23,480 nucleotides of DNA. Source: a virus. Position numbers and translations under genes: made by a program. Numbering within the stretch: the stretch's first letter is position 1; each line of letters opens with the position of its first letter. The notes under the pieces are model-generated. The model was given only the letters and a program-made list of their open reading frames with translations, was not told where the DNA came from and ran no database searches. This document shows positions 4,893 to 13,334 of the stretch, piece after piece. Location: positions 1 through 23,480 of IMG/VR virus record IMGVR_UViG_3300010885_018120; one strand, written 5' to 3'.

Positions 4893-5490
4893 GCAGCGGG
4901 AGTTCCACGAAGCCGGCGCAGAGCATCACGAACGCTTGTTCATGGCCGGCAACCAGCTCGGCAAGACGTGGGCCGGTGGTTTTGAGACTGCAATGCATCT
5001 CACCGGCCGCTATCCTGACTGGTGGAGGGGCGCGACGTTCAACAAAGCCCCGATCATCTGGGCTTCTGGCGTAACCGGCGAGAGTACACGGGACAACCCG
5101 CAACGCGTTCTGATCGGAAACCCGCCCCGCCAAGACGATTGGGGAACCGGGACAATTCCAAAGGAATGCTTGCTTGATTTCGACCGTGCGATGGGTGTCC
5201 CGAACCTGCTCGACAACTACATCGTTCGCCATGGTGGCGGCGGCGATGTACAGGCCGGCGAGTCCATCGTGTACTTCAAAGCCTATGAGAAGGGCCGCGA
5301 AAAGTGGCAGGGGCCGACCATTGATGCTGTGTGGTTCGATGAGGAACCGCCGCTCGACATCTACACGGAAGGGCTGACGCGAACCAACCGAGGCCAGCGT
5401 AGCCAGTTCGCTTACATCACGTTCACGCCATTGCTTGGCATGAGCGAAGTCGTTTCGATGTTCCTGCTCGCTGAGAAATCTGATTCCTGA
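4759..5490 (+). CDS. Terminase large subunit, ATPase part (split gene)
   Basis: The 243-residue product matches the N-terminal half of P22 gp2. From memory of that family: APYTKQREF (41-49), Walker A AGNQLGKT (63-70), Walker B VWFDEEPP with Asp194 and Glu195 (191-198), and coupling motif TFTPL (221-225). It powers DNA translocation into the prohead at the portal. The frame has a stop (TAG 4756-4758) directly before ATG 4759, so no longer N-terminus is possible by ATG; residues 15-40 resemble the start of gp2, which supports the out-of-frame overlap with terS. It ends at UGA 5488-5490 just after the ATPase domain, where family members continue into the nuclease. The continuation lies in the same frame after about 51 nt. 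Confidence 0.8.
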   Translation: MTPNSLLASLPLDPSRIPALLKLLEQEQSKRKAQNRLKGYAPYTKQREFHEAGAEHHERLFMAGNQLGKTWAGGFETAMHLTGRYPDWWRGATFNKAPIIWASGVTGESTRDNPQRVLIGNPPRQDDWGTGTIPKECLLDFDRAMGVPNLLDNYIVRHGGGGDVQAGESIVYFKAYEKGREKWQGPTIDAVWFDEEPPLDIYTEGLTRTNRGQRSQFAYITFTPLLGMSEVVSMFLLAEKSDS

Positions 5491-5538
5491 AAGTGTCGCC
5501 GATCCCCGGGCTGACACCACACCACGAGGAATAAATTG
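5488..5538 (+). other. 51-nt interruption inside the large terminase coding frame
   Basis: The frame of the ATPase part runs Ser(TCC)-TGA and meets a second in-frame TGA at 5512-5514, then is open again from 5515. GTGTC (5493-5497) and GACAC (5513-5517) form a hairpin around a GC-rich loop with CCCGGG. GAGGA (5526-5530) lies 5 nt before TTG 5536 and 8 nt before the Ser codon TCT (5539-5541). Removing 5488-5538 joins TCC to CGC-CAC and restores the family-like sequence EKSD-S-RHVTSMTIDD, close in length to P22 gp2. Split gene, translational bypass, or decay are all open. Confidence 0.6.
5526..5530 (+). promoter_or_regulatory. Shine-Dalgarno site for the terminase nuclease part
   Basis: GAGGA ends 5 nt before TTG 5536, an ideal spacing, and supports independent translation of the nuclease frame from a TTG start. 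The same element would sit 8 nt before the putative landing codon in a bypass model. Confidence 0.55.
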
Positions 5539-6291
5539 TCTCGCCACGTCACTTCAATGACCATTGACGATGTGGAGCACTACAGCGCCGAGGAAAAGGC
5601 ACGCATCATTGCGAGCTATCCCGCGCACGAACGCGAAGCCCGCGCCAAAGGTATTCCCACGATGGGATCTGGCCGCGTGTTTCCGATTGCCGAGGAACTG
5701 ATAGCCGTCGACCCGCTGCCGATCCCTGATTTCTGGCCTCAGATCGTCGGCGTTGACTTCGGTATTGACCATCCGTTCGCCGCTGTGCGCTGCGCCTGGG
5801 ATCGGGATTCAGACACGGTGTACGTGACGCACTGCTACCGCATCAAAGGCGAAATCCCGCCCATCCATGCGGTGCAGATCAAAAGCTGGGGTAACTGGAT
5901 TCCCTGCGCTTGGCCGCATGACGGTCTGACTCGCGACAAGGGTTCAGGCGAGCAACTGAAAGAGCAGTACAAGACCCACGGCGTCAACATGCTGCCCGAC
6001 CGCGCCGAGCACGCCGAGGGCGGAAACGGTGTCGAAGCCGGTTTGATGGACATGCTCGAGCGCATGAGTACCAGCCGCTTCAAGGTGTTTCGGAACATGA
6101 ACGACTGGTTCGAAGAATTCCGCCTCTACCATCGTGTCGATGGCTTGATCGTAAAGGAACGTGACGACCTCATGAGTGCTACGCGCTACGCCGTTATGAT
6201 GTTGCGCTTTGCAACCACGCATCACCCGATTGAGAAGCCGCGTGAGCGTTACAACCGCCGTCGCGGAGGGGGCAGCGCGTGGGCGGCATGA
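5536..6291 (+). CDS. Terminase large subunit, nuclease part (split gene)
   Basis: The 251-residue product matches the C-terminal half of P22 gp2: EHYSAEEKARIIASYPAHER (14-33), REARAKGIPTMGSGRVF (33-49), and RNase H-like nuclease acidic residues at Asp74 (VDFGIDHP), Asp129 (WPHDG) and Asp210/Asp211 (DDLMSATRY). This domain cuts the concatemer at headful packaging. The frame is the same as the ATPase part. The chosen TTG start has GAGGA 5 nt upstream; ATG codons further in would remove conserved residues. Summed lengths (243 + about 249) approach the roughly 499 residues of gp2, so nothing conserved appears lost. Whether the two parts act as separate chains or a fused one is unknown. The stop overlaps the portal gene. 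Confidence 0.8.
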   Translation: MSRHVTSMTIDDVEHYSAEEKARIIASYPAHEREARAKGIPTMGSGRVFPIAEELIAVDPLPIPDFWPQIVGVDFGIDHPFAAVRCAWDRDSDTVYVTHCYRIKGEIPPIHAVQIKSWGNWIPCAWPHDGLTRDKGSGEQLKEQYKTHGVNMLPDRAEHAEGGNGVEAGLMDMLERMSTSRFKVFRNMNDWFEEFRLYHRVDGLIVKERDDLMSATRYAVMMLRFATTHHPIEKPRERYNRRRGGGSAWAA

Positions 6292-8252
6292 GCGACGACG
6301 ACGAGGAGCTGTCGACAGCTCCCGACGACACCAAAGAGCACGAAGACCCGGAAGGGCAGGAGCACGAAGACGAAGAGCTTCTACGCAAGCTCAAGGAATG
6401 GGAGAGTCAGGCCCGCTCGCATTGGTCGACGTGGCGCACGGAATCGCGCCGCTGCTATGACTTCGTTGCTGGCCATCAGTGGAGCCAGGACGACAAGACC
6501 GCGCTACTAGACCAGATGCGCCAGCCCATCGTGTTCAACCGCACGGGGCCTATGGTCGACGCTGTGCTCGGCGCTGAAATCCTCAACCGGCAGGAAGTGC
6601 GCTTCGTTCCTCGTGAGGTTGGCGACGTAAAGGTCAACGAACTGATCAGCAGCGCCAACGATTGGGCGCGCGATCTGTGCGATGCCGAGGACGAGGAATC
6701 GGATGCGTTCGGTGATGTGATCGTATGCGGTATCGGTTGGACCGAAACCCGCATGGATTACGAGATCGATCCAGAGGGGACTATTCGTATCGATCGTGTC
6801 GACCCGTTCGAGATGTGGTCCGATCCAAGCGCCCGCAAGCGCAACATGGCGGACATGCGGTATTGCTACCGTGGTCGCTTCCGTCCGCGCTCTGAGCTGC
6901 CCAAAGAGTGGAAATCGAAGATTTCGGAAGCCGGCAGCGATGGTGCTGATATGGATTCCGGCATGGGCCGTGGACAGACGGGACCGGGCGATGATTACGA
7001 GAACGGTGACCCGGAAGTAACCGGCGAAGACCAGAACAAGGGCAAGGTCTGGATCAAGCATTTCCAGTGGTGGGAGCTGGAGGACGCCTACAAGATCAGC
7101 GATGAGCAGTCTGGCCAAACGGCCACGATGAGCCCCGAGCAATACAAACAAACCATTCTGCAGTACCTCGAAATCAAAATGCAACCGCCGGAAGCGGTCA
7201 AGCTCAAGATCCGCAAATACTACCAGGCGTTCGTGTGCGGCGACGTGCTGCTAGAGCCTAAGAGCCCGATCACCTGCAACGATTTCACATTTAAGGCCAT
7301 CACCGGCAAGCGGGATCGCAATAACGGTACGTGGTACGGCATCGTGCGTGCCATGATGGACCCGCAGATGTGGGCCAACAAATGGCTTTCGCAGATCCTC
7401 CACATCCTGAACACGTCGAGCAAGGGCGGCGTTCTGTACGAAAAGGACGCTTTCGAGAACCCGCGCAAGGCCATGGAAGACTGGTCGAAGCCGGACGGGA
7501 TGATCGAAGTCAAGTCGGGCTCGCTCGGCCGTGGTGCGATCAAAGAGCGTGAAGCGAAGGCGTATCCGCAAGGTCTCGACAGGCTGCTCGAGTTCGCAGT
7601 GGGCAGCATGCCACAGGTTACCGGCATCAACCTCGAGCTGTTGGGGCTGGTGCAGAAAGAGCAAGCCGGCGTTTTGGAAGCGCAACGCAAGCAGGCCGGA
7701 TACGCGATCCTGGCCGTGTTCTTCGACAGCCTTCGCCGGTATCGCAAGATGCAAGGCCGCGTGATGCTCCACTTCATTCAGGAGTTCATCAGCGACGGCC
7801 GATTGATCCGCATCGCTGGCGGCGAGGGTAACGAGCAATACGCTCCGCTGACCAAGCAGGCCGATACCGCCAAGTACGATGTGATTGTCGATGAAGCTCC
7901 GATGTCCGCCAATCAGAAGGAAGCCGTTTGGGGAATGATGACCCAAATGCTCCCGATCCTGACCAAGCAGCCCGTGCCGATGGAAGTCTGGACCGAGTTC
8001 CTGCGCTACTCGCCGCTGCCGTCGAGCGTATCGGCAAAGATCGGCCAAGCGTTGGAGAAGGCAGGCCAGCCCGATCCGGCACAACAGCAGATGCAGCAAG
8101 CAAGCCAGCAATTGGCGCTGCGTAAGGAAGCCGCGACCGCCGGCAAGGATGAAACGCAGGCCATTCTCAATCAGGCCCGCGCCGCCCAAGCCGCACGTCA
8201 AGTCTATGAGCAGACATTACAGCCTCAACAACCGCCGGGGTTTAACCAGTGA
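6279..8252 (+). CDS. Portal protein, P22 gp1-like
   Basis: The 657-residue product follows the large terminase and precedes scaffold and coat, the place of the portal in the P22 order. It has a highly acidic N-terminus (residues 4-35), the segment SRRCYDFVAGHQWSQDD (54-70), QPIVFNRTGPMVDAVLG (83-99) and the RVDPFEMWSDPSA region (172-184), all typical of P22-type portals, and a long Gln/Ala-rich helical C-terminus. Twelve copies would form the DNA channel at one head vertex and bind terminase and adaptor. P22 gp1 is 725 residues. GTG 6279 has GGAGG 10 nt upstream; ATG 6288, overlapping the terminase stop as ATGA, is the alternative start and removes three residues. Confidence 0.8.
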   Translation: MGGMSDDDEELSTAPDDTKEHEDPEGQEHEDEELLRKLKEWESQARSHWSTWRTESRRCYDFVAGHQWSQDDKTALLDQMRQPIVFNRTGPMVDAVLGAEILNRQEVRFVPREVGDVKVNELISSANDWARDLCDAEDEESDAFGDVIVCGIGWTETRMDYEIDPEGTIRIDRVDPFEMWSDPSARKRNMADMRYCYRGRFRPRSELPKEWKSKISEAGSDGADMDSGMGRGQTGPGDDYENGDPEVTGEDQNKGKVWIKHFQWWELEDAYKISDEQSGQTATMSPEQYKQTILQYLEIKMQPPEAVKLKIRKYYQAFVCGDVLLEPKSPITCNDFTFKAITGKRDRNNGTWYGIVRAMMDPQMWANKWLSQILHILNTSSKGGVLYEKDAFENPRKAMEDWSKPDGMIEVKSGSLGRGAIKEREAKAYPQGLDRLLEFAVGSMPQVTGINLELLGLVQKEQAGVLEAQRKQAGYAILAVFFDSLRRYRKMQGRVMLHFIQEFISDGRLIRIAGGEGNEQYAPLTKQADTAKYDVIVDEAPMSANQKEAVWGMMTQMLPILTKQPVPMEVWTEFLRYSPLPSSVSAKIGQALEKAGQPDPAQQQMQQASQQLALRKEAATAGKDETQAILNQARAAQAARQVYEQTLQPQQPPGFNQ

Positions 8253-9247
8253 CTGACCGCCAAGAAACGATTGTTGCCGACGCACCAGACGCAGCCGAAG
8301 CCGCCGCATGGGCTGACCTTGAAAAAGAGGTGTCAGACGAGGGAGGCGATGAAGCCGAGGTAGAAGCCGCAGCCGAAGCGGAACCGGCCAAGGAAGAGCC
8401 GGAATCGGAAAAGACCGAAGCCGAGAAGGCAGCGGCACCGATCCCGTATGAGGAACTGGACAAGCGCTACAAGCAGCTTCAGGGCGCACTAGGCGAGGAA
8501 CGCGGCACCCGCAAGCAGCTGGCCGAACGTGCCCAGCAGATGGAGCAGGTGCTTCGTCAAGTGCTGGCGCAGCGTCAGGCCCAGCCCCAGGCCGAAGCGC
8601 CCAAGGTGCCGACGCTGGAAGAGGATCCGATCGGGTATTTCCAGCACAAGATTGCCGAACAGGAAGCGCATATTCAGCGTCTCACGCAGGGCACGCAACA
8701 GACCGTCGAGCAATTCCAGAAGGCGCAGCACGAACAACGGTTCTGGGGCGAAGTGCAGCGCGCCGAGCAGGAAATGCGGGCGAGCAATCCCGACTATGAC
8801 CCTGCCGTCGAATACCTCGAGGCGAACCGTGTCAAAGAATTGGAACTGATGATCCCCGACACGGCGCAGGCATACGCCGAGCAGCAAGGCTACAAGTCGG
8901 CAGCAGATCTGCGCATAGCCATCCTCAACAACGACCGGGTTCAGGTGGCTCGGCAAGCGATGCAGATGGGTGTTTCGCCCGCGCAACTGTACTACCAGCT
9001 TGCACAGCAGCGCGGCTATCAGTCGAAGCCGGCACAAGCGCCGCAGATCCTCAAGAAAGCCACAGCACAGGCTACGCCGATTTCTGCGGCCAAGGCTGGC
9101 ATGCAGGCGGCAAAGTCTCTCTCAGGTGGCGGCGGCGGCTCTAACAACGTGATGAGCCCTGACGACCTGGCACAGTTGTACCTCGACGACCCCGACCGGG
9201 CCGACAAGGAATTCAAGCGTATGCAGAAGGCCGGACTACTCGGCTAA
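8249..9247 (+). CDS. Scaffolding protein
   Basis: The 332-residue product sits between portal and coat. It has an acidic Ala/Glu-rich N-terminus (about 8-60), long charged Gln-rich helices (about 66-115 and 135-180) likely to be coiled coils, a low-complexity linker with GGGGGSNN (about 293-300), and a charged C-terminal helix (DDLAQLYLDDPDRADKEF ...) as used by scaffolds to bind coat. Composition and place match P22 gp8 (303 aa), which directs prohead assembly and then exits. The start is GTG 8249 in a GTGA overlap with the portal stop. Assignment rests on position and composition, since scaffolds diverge quickly. Confidence 0.7.
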   Translation: MTDRQETIVADAPDAAEAAAWADLEKEVSDEGGDEAEVEAAAEAEPAKEEPESEKTEAEKAAAPIPYEELDKRYKQLQGALGEERGTRKQLAERAQQMEQVLRQVLAQRQAQPQAEAPKVPTLEEDPIGYFQHKIAEQEAHIQRLTQGTQQTVEQFQKAQHEQRFWGEVQRAEQEMRASNPDYDPAVEYLEANRVKELELMIPDTAQAYAEQQGYKSAADLRIAILNNDRVQVARQAMQMGVSPAQLYYQLAQQRGYQSKPAQAPQILKKATAQATPISAAKAGMQAAKSLSGGGGGSNNVMSPDDLAQLYLDDPDRADKEFKRMQKAGLLG

Positions 9248-9248
9248 G

Positions 9249-9306
9249 CGGGGCCGCAACCCGTTCTTACCCTTCCGTTGCCTTGCGTTTGAAACTTTCG
9301 GCCCCG
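9249..9306. repeat. Inverted repeat in the scaffold-coat gap
   Basis: CGGGGCCG (9249-9256) and CGGCCCCG (9299-9306) are perfect inverted 8-bp arms 42 nt apart, just after the scaffold stop. The gap of 151 nt to the coat gene is the longest in the morphogenesis module. A transcript-stability stem or an attenuator-like element before the highly expressed coat gene is possible; nothing shows which. Confidence 0.4.
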
Positions 9307-9398
9307 TCGAGCCGCAATCGATGCTGCCAGCCTGCCGGCGTTAAGAGCAGAGCACCGCGCACTATCCCCAACAAGCCACACAGAAAGGACGCCACCAG

Positions 9399-10463
9399 AT
9401 GGCAGTCACTAACTACGGCGTTAACGCCAATGAGGCCGTTAAGCTGTGGTCGCGCAGGCTCGCTCGCGAAGCCCTGAAGGCCACGTACATGCAGAAGTTC
9501 ATCGGCGAGTCCGACGACTCGGTGATTCAACTTCGCAACGACACCAAGAAGGGGCCAGGTGACCGTGTTCGCGTCACGCTGCGCATGCAGTTGACCGGCG
9601 ACGGTATTCAGGGAGACGGCACCCTCGAGGGCAACGAAGAGGCGCTGACGACCTATACCGACGACTTCCTCATCAACCAGCTTCGCCATGCCGTGCGCAG
9701 TTCTGGCAAGATGAGCGAGCAGCGCATCCCGTTCTCGGTTCGTGAGGAGGCCATGAGCGGCCTTCGCGACTGGTGGTCGGATCGCATGGATACGTGGTTT
9801 TTCAACCAGATCTGCGGCTACACCACGCAGTCTGACACGCGCTACACCGGCAACAATGCGCCAACCGCGCCGTCTGCCGGCCGTAAGATCTTCGCCACCG
9901 GTTCCGACGACCAGACCGTCAACGCATCGTCCTCGTCGAAGATGACGTTGACCATGATCGACAACGCGATCGAGGCCGCCAAGGTGGCGACCCCGCTCAT
10001 CCGTCCGATCAACATCAACGGTGGCAAGCACTACGTCGTGTTCCTGCATCCGTATCAGGTCACGGATCTGCGCACCACGACCAGTACCGGCCAGTGGCTC
10101 GACATCCAGAAAGCGGCGATGACCGGCGGCAAGGTTGCCGAAAACCCGATCTTCACCGGCGCTCTCGGCGTCTACAACGGCGCGATCTTGCATGAATCGA
10201 TCCGCGTAACGCAGGGCGTGCACTCGTCCACGGGTGCAGCGCAGACGAGCACGCGTCGTGCCGTTCTGTGCGGCGCACAGTCTGCCGTGATGGGCTTTGG
10301 CCAGGGCCACTCGTTCAAGGAGTTCGACTGGTACGAAGAACTTTTCGACTACGGCAACCAACTTGGCGTCAAAGCCGGCTGCATCGGCGGTCTCAAGAAG
10401 GCGGTATTCAATTCCGTCGACTTCGGAACGATCACCATGTCGACCTACGCTGTCGCGCACTAA
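9399..10463 (+). CDS. Major capsid protein, N4-gp56 family
   Basis: The 354-residue product has the features of the N4 gp56-type coat family: VKLWSRRLAREALKATYMQK near the N-terminus (14-33), then an E-loop-like region (GPGDRVRVTLRMQLTGDGI), RIPFSVREEAMSGLRDWWSD (108-127), GKHYVVFLHPYQVTDLR (209-225) and a C-terminal strand region ending TMSTYAVAH. It builds the icosahedral shell (HK97-type fold in this family). AAAGGA lies 9 nt before the ATG. The P22 coat (gp5) is a different family, so the head module combines P22-like packaging proteins with an N4-like coat. Confidence 0.8.
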   Translation: MAVTNYGVNANEAVKLWSRRLAREALKATYMQKFIGESDDSVIQLRNDTKKGPGDRVRVTLRMQLTGDGIQGDGTLEGNEEALTTYTDDFLINQLRHAVRSSGKMSEQRIPFSVREEAMSGLRDWWSDRMDTWFFNQICGYTTQSDTRYTGNNAPTAPSAGRKIFATGSDDQTVNASSSSKMTLTMIDNAIEAAKVATPLIRPININGGKHYVVFLHPYQVTDLRTTTSTGQWLDIQKAAMTGGKVAENPIFTGALGVYNGAILHESIRVTQGVHSSTGAAQTSTRRAVLCGAQSAVMGFGQGHSFKEFDWYEELFDYGNQLGVKAGCIGGLKKAVFNSVDFGTITMSTYAVAH

Positions 10464-10481
10464 CAGAGGGGATCACATCCA

Positions 10482-10880
10482 ATGGCTACTCCTGCAACTG
10501 ATCTCCGCTTGCCCGCGGTGCATTTTCTTCGTGTTCCGATCAGCTACGCCGACCTTACCGGCAAGGTTTACACGCTCGGCGTGATTCCGTCCGGGTCGCT
10601 TGTGCTTCGCGGTGGTGTGTGCGTGACCACCGTGTTCAACGCAGCGACAACCAACCTGCTCGACATCGGCACGTCCGCTGACGACGATGGTTTTGCAACC
10701 GATCTTGCGTTGGGTACGGTCGGCGTGATCGTGGTTGACGAAATGGCGACCAGCAATGACGCCTATGTCACCAGCGACACGACCATCACGGCAACGCTTG
10801 CGATGTCCGGTACGGCGGCAACAACGGGTGCCGGCTTCGTCTGGATAGAGTACATCCCGAACCCGGCTCTGTACGCCTGA
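10482..10880 (+). CDS. Possible capsid decoration/accessory protein, 132 aa
   Basis: The product starts MATPATDLRLPAVHFLRVPI and is almost wholly beta-strand, Thr/Ala/Val rich, with no signal peptide. A small beta protein directly after the coat gene is often a head decoration or stabilisation protein; the sequence itself is not recognised, so this is a context call. AGAGGGGA at 10465-10472 gives a strong ribosome site 9 nt before the ATG, suggesting high expression, as expected for a virion component. The stop shares its A with the next ATG. Confidence 0.5.
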   Translation: MATPATDLRLPAVHFLRVPISYADLTGKVYTLGVIPSGSLVLRGGVCVTTVFNAATTNLLDIGTSADDDGFATDLALGTVGVIVVDEMATSNDAYVTSDTTITATLAMSGTAATTGAGFVWIEYIPNPALYA

Positions 10881-11533
10881 TGAGCACACTCGGGGCTATG
10901 AAAACGCGCATCGCGGATGAATTGGTCCGCGATGACCTCTCATCTCAGATCGGCAACGCCATAACCACGGCGTTGTCGCTTTGGGCTCCGACGCGGTTTC
11001 ATTTCAACGAAAAACGGTATCTGCTCACTACGGTGGCAGATACCGAATACTACGCCATGTCGGACCTCACCAACACGGACCGCACGGCCATCGATTCAGG
11101 TGAAACCCTGATCGAAATCGACAGCTTCACACTGACCTATGCCAACCAGCCCTATCCGCTCGAGCAGCAAACACAAGGCGTGATGGACCGTGAGCAGGCC
11201 AACGCGAGCCAGTACACCGGTCAGCCTTATGCCTACGCCGTGTTCGGCGACAAGATCAGGCTTTCCCCGATCCCTGATGCTTCCTACGCCTGCACGATTT
11301 CGGGGCTGGCTCAGCTCGGAACGCTGACCACGGACGGCTCCACGAACGCTTGGATGACGGACGGCGAGGCGCTGATCCGCAACCAGGCCAAGGCGATTAT
11401 CTATCGTGATATCCTGCGCGATGGCGAAGGGCTGTCGATTGCACGCGATGCGCTGGCCGAGGCGCTCGATCCGTTGAAGCGCCGCATGGCTGCTAAGGCG
11501 TTCACCGGGCGCATCGCGCCGTGGGTGCTCTGA
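10880..11533 (+). CDS. Head-tail adaptor, P22 gp4-like
   Basis: The 217-residue product occupies the gp4 position. It begins with a helical segment (MSTLGAMKTRIADELVRDDL), continues with AITTALSLWAPTRFHFNEKR, a pattern common in gp4/gp6-type connector adaptors, has a beta-rich middle (EIDSFTLTYANQPYPLEQQT) and a helical C-terminal part (AKAIIYRDILRDGEGLSIAR). Twelve copies of such adaptors extend the portal ring after packaging and form the platform for the tail. In P22, gp4 (166 aa) also has a reported lytic activity, which cannot be judged here. ATG 10880 overlaps the previous stop (TGATG). Confidence 0.6.
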   Translation: MSTLGAMKTRIADELVRDDLSSQIGNAITTALSLWAPTRFHFNEKRYLLTTVADTEYYAMSDLTNTDRTAIDSGETLIEIDSFTLTYANQPYPLEQQTQGVMDREQANASQYTGQPYAYAVFGDKIRLSPIPDASYACTISGLAQLGTLTTDGSTNAWMTDGEALIRNQAKAIIYRDILRDGEGLSIARDALAEALDPLKRRMAAKAFTGRIAPWVL

Positions 11534-13011
11534 TGCCAGACACCATCCAATTCGGTGAATGGACGCCGGATCTGCCCAGCCGCAAGAATGCCGCGCTAGA
11601 GGCCAAAGGCGTCGTTTCGATCGCTGGCAACTACGCCCCGTTCAAGTCGATATCAGACTATGCCGGCGCTGATGCGGCTACCGCAGCCGTGTGCCTCGGC
11701 ATGAAAGGCGTTTACGACGGGTTCGCCAATGGCCAGATTTTCGCAGGCGATCAGGACGCGCTTTACACGCTCGTTTCCCGCGTTGCCACGGACGTAAGCA
11801 AGGTGGGCGGGTACACGGTTTCATCCGACGATTGGTGGCAGTTCGAACAGTTTGGTGACTACGTTGTCGCGGTAGCGCGCGAGACCGTGCCGCAAGTCTA
11901 TCAAATGGGAACCTCGACGGCGTTTGCCAATCTCGCGGGAAGCCCGCCCGAGGCGACGTGTGTTGCTCGTATCAATGACTTCCTGATGATGGGTAAGGAT
12001 TTCACGGCGTACTGGTGCGGGTTCAACAACATCACGACGTGGACGCCGAGCACGACGACGCAGGCAGGAACGCAGGATCTCGACCAGGCGCAGGGCAAAA
12101 TTCAAGCCATCGTTGGCGGTGAATATGCGGCAATCTTCCAGGAGCGCGCGATACGCCGGGCGGTATTCGTCGGGCCTCCTGTGACGTGGGATTTCGGGCA
12201 GGATGCCGTTGAGACGAAGCGCGGGGCCATTGGGCCGCACGCCACGGCACGTTTTGGCGGTAGCATTTTCTTCTGCGCCGATGACGGGTTTTACGTGTTC
12301 GACGGCAACAGCTCGAGGGGCATCGGTTCGGGCAAGGTCGACAACTATTTCCAGCGCCGGCTCAACTACGGCTATCGTCACAAGGTTGCGGTAGGCGTCG
12401 ACACCATCAACAAATTCGTGGTGTTCGGTTTCCCGGCTGGATCGGCCACGAATATCTCGGAACTGCTCATCTACTCGCTGACCGATGGGCGATGGACGCA
12501 CGACGAGGTGTCGCTCGAAACGATTACCGATATGCCGGTTGAGGCTCTGACCGTCGACAATTTCGAGATTTACGAGCCATCCGACGACCTCGACACGACA
12601 GCGCTCGACGGGATCAACATCGACAGCAACGTGTTCGACGAAAAGCGGCGTTTGCTTGCTGGCGTGAGTGCCACGACGCACCGCATCGGCACATTCACCG
12701 GGGAGAACCGCCAAGCCATCGTTGAAACGGGAGAATTCGAGCCAGCGGCTGGAAAACGTGCGCTGGTGACTGAAATCTGGCCCGTGGGTGACTTCGACGC
12801 GTCGAACGTGTCGGCATCGATTGGCTATCGGCGTGCGCTTCCTGGCGCATCCGTAGCCTACACGCAGGCAACCAGCATCAACCGGGCCGGGTTTTGTCCG
12901 CAACGCATGGATGCGCGTTTTGTAAGGGCGCGCGTGCAAGTGTCGACGGGGGCTAGTTGGACGCGGCTCGAGGGCGTGCATCACACTACAGTGCTGACGG
13001 GTGGCCGCTGA
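11533..13011 (+). CDS. Tail hub / packaged-DNA stabilisation protein, gp10-like
   Basis: The 492-residue product is beta-rich throughout, with repeated blade-like segments (GVYDGFANGQIFAGDQDALY; AARINDFLMMGK-type; IFFCADDGFYVFDG; NKFVVFGFPAG; LLIYSLTDGRWTHDE), consistent with a beta-propeller-like fold. In P22, gp10 (472 aa) follows gp4, closes the head and seats the needle and tailspikes; length and place agree. The sequence match to gp10 itself is not certain from reading alone. ATG 11533 overlaps the previous stop (TGATG) and is preferred; GTG 11521 would add four residues. Confidence 0.6.
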   Translation: MPDTIQFGEWTPDLPSRKNAALEAKGVVSIAGNYAPFKSISDYAGADAATAAVCLGMKGVYDGFANGQIFAGDQDALYTLVSRVATDVSKVGGYTVSSDDWWQFEQFGDYVVAVARETVPQVYQMGTSTAFANLAGSPPEATCVARINDFLMMGKDFTAYWCGFNNITTWTPSTTTQAGTQDLDQAQGKIQAIVGGEYAAIFQERAIRRAVFVGPPVTWDFGQDAVETKRGAIGPHATARFGGSIFFCADDGFYVFDGNSSRGIGSGKVDNYFQRRLNYGYRHKVAVGVDTINKFVVFGFPAGSATNISELLIYSLTDGRWTHDEVSLETITDMPVEALTVDNFEIYEPSDDLDTTALDGINIDSNVFDEKRRLLAGVSATTHRIGTFTGENRQAIVETGEFEPAAGKRALVTEIWPVGDFDASNVSASIGYRRALPGASVAYTQATSINRAGFCPQRMDARFVRARVQVSTGASWTRLEGVHHTTVLTGGR

Positions 13012-13334
13012 TGTCGAATAGAAACCTTTGGCCATCCCCGTCAGGCGCTGGAGGCCCGCAGCTTTACGACTTCTGCAAGCGCCTCAGCTTTCTTCTCACG
13101 CGGGAAAGCTACAAGGATTACACGACGCGGACGATCACGCTGACCGCCGGCACGACGACAAGCGTGGCTTGGACTGGCATGAGTGCAGAACATCGCGTCA
13201 GCCTGACCCCGACCAATTCAGCCGCGGCAGCATTGAGCCCCTATGTTTCAGCCCGAACCGCAGGAACCGGAATCACGCTTACCCATGCCAGCGCTGGCGG
13301 AACCGAAACCTTCGACCTTATCCTCATCCGCTAG
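13011..13334 (+). CDS. Small beta-rich tail-region protein, 107 aa
   Basis: It starts at ATG 13011 (TGATG with the gp10-like stop); longer versions starting at 12957 would run over the end of that gene and are unlikely. The product has a helical start (LYDFCKRLSFLLTRESYKDY) and then a Thr/Ala-rich beta sandwich-like part (TITLTAGTTTSVAWTGM ... GTETFDLILIR). In position it matches the needle/gp26-gp14 interval of P22, but nothing coiled-coil is visible, so it is not a gp26 homologue. A small head-tail or fibre-attachment protein is plausible. Confidence 0.5.
   Translation: MSNRNLWPSPSGAGGPQLYDFCKRLSFLLTRESYKDYTTRTITLTAGTTTSVAWTGMSAEHRVSLTPTNSAAAALSPYVSARTAGTGITLTHASAGGTETFDLILIR

Noticed and set aside
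5488-5514. Reassigned UGA codon (alternative genetic code)
   Set aside because: UGA ends many other genes here with clean overlaps to the next start, so it is a working stop codon in this genome.
5488-5538. Group I intron or intein as explanation for the terminase split
   Set aside because: The gap is far too short for either, and no endonuclease frame or intron core is present.
9289-9318. Possible promoter (TTGAAA with a CGCAAT-like -10) before the capsid gene
   Set aside because: The -10 match is only about half of the consensus; in GC-rich DNA this is weak evidence.
9267-10460. Long minus-strand open frame (397 aa) opposite the capsid gene
   Set aside because: It mirrors the capsid codon pattern; the + frame is a clear N4-gp56-type coat with a good ribosome site.
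11821-13035. Long minus-strand open frame (404 aa) opposite the gp10-like gene
   Set aside because: Arg/His/Val-rich product typical of antisense frames in GC-rich coding DNA; the + frame has a coherent beta-rich protein and fits the phage gene order.
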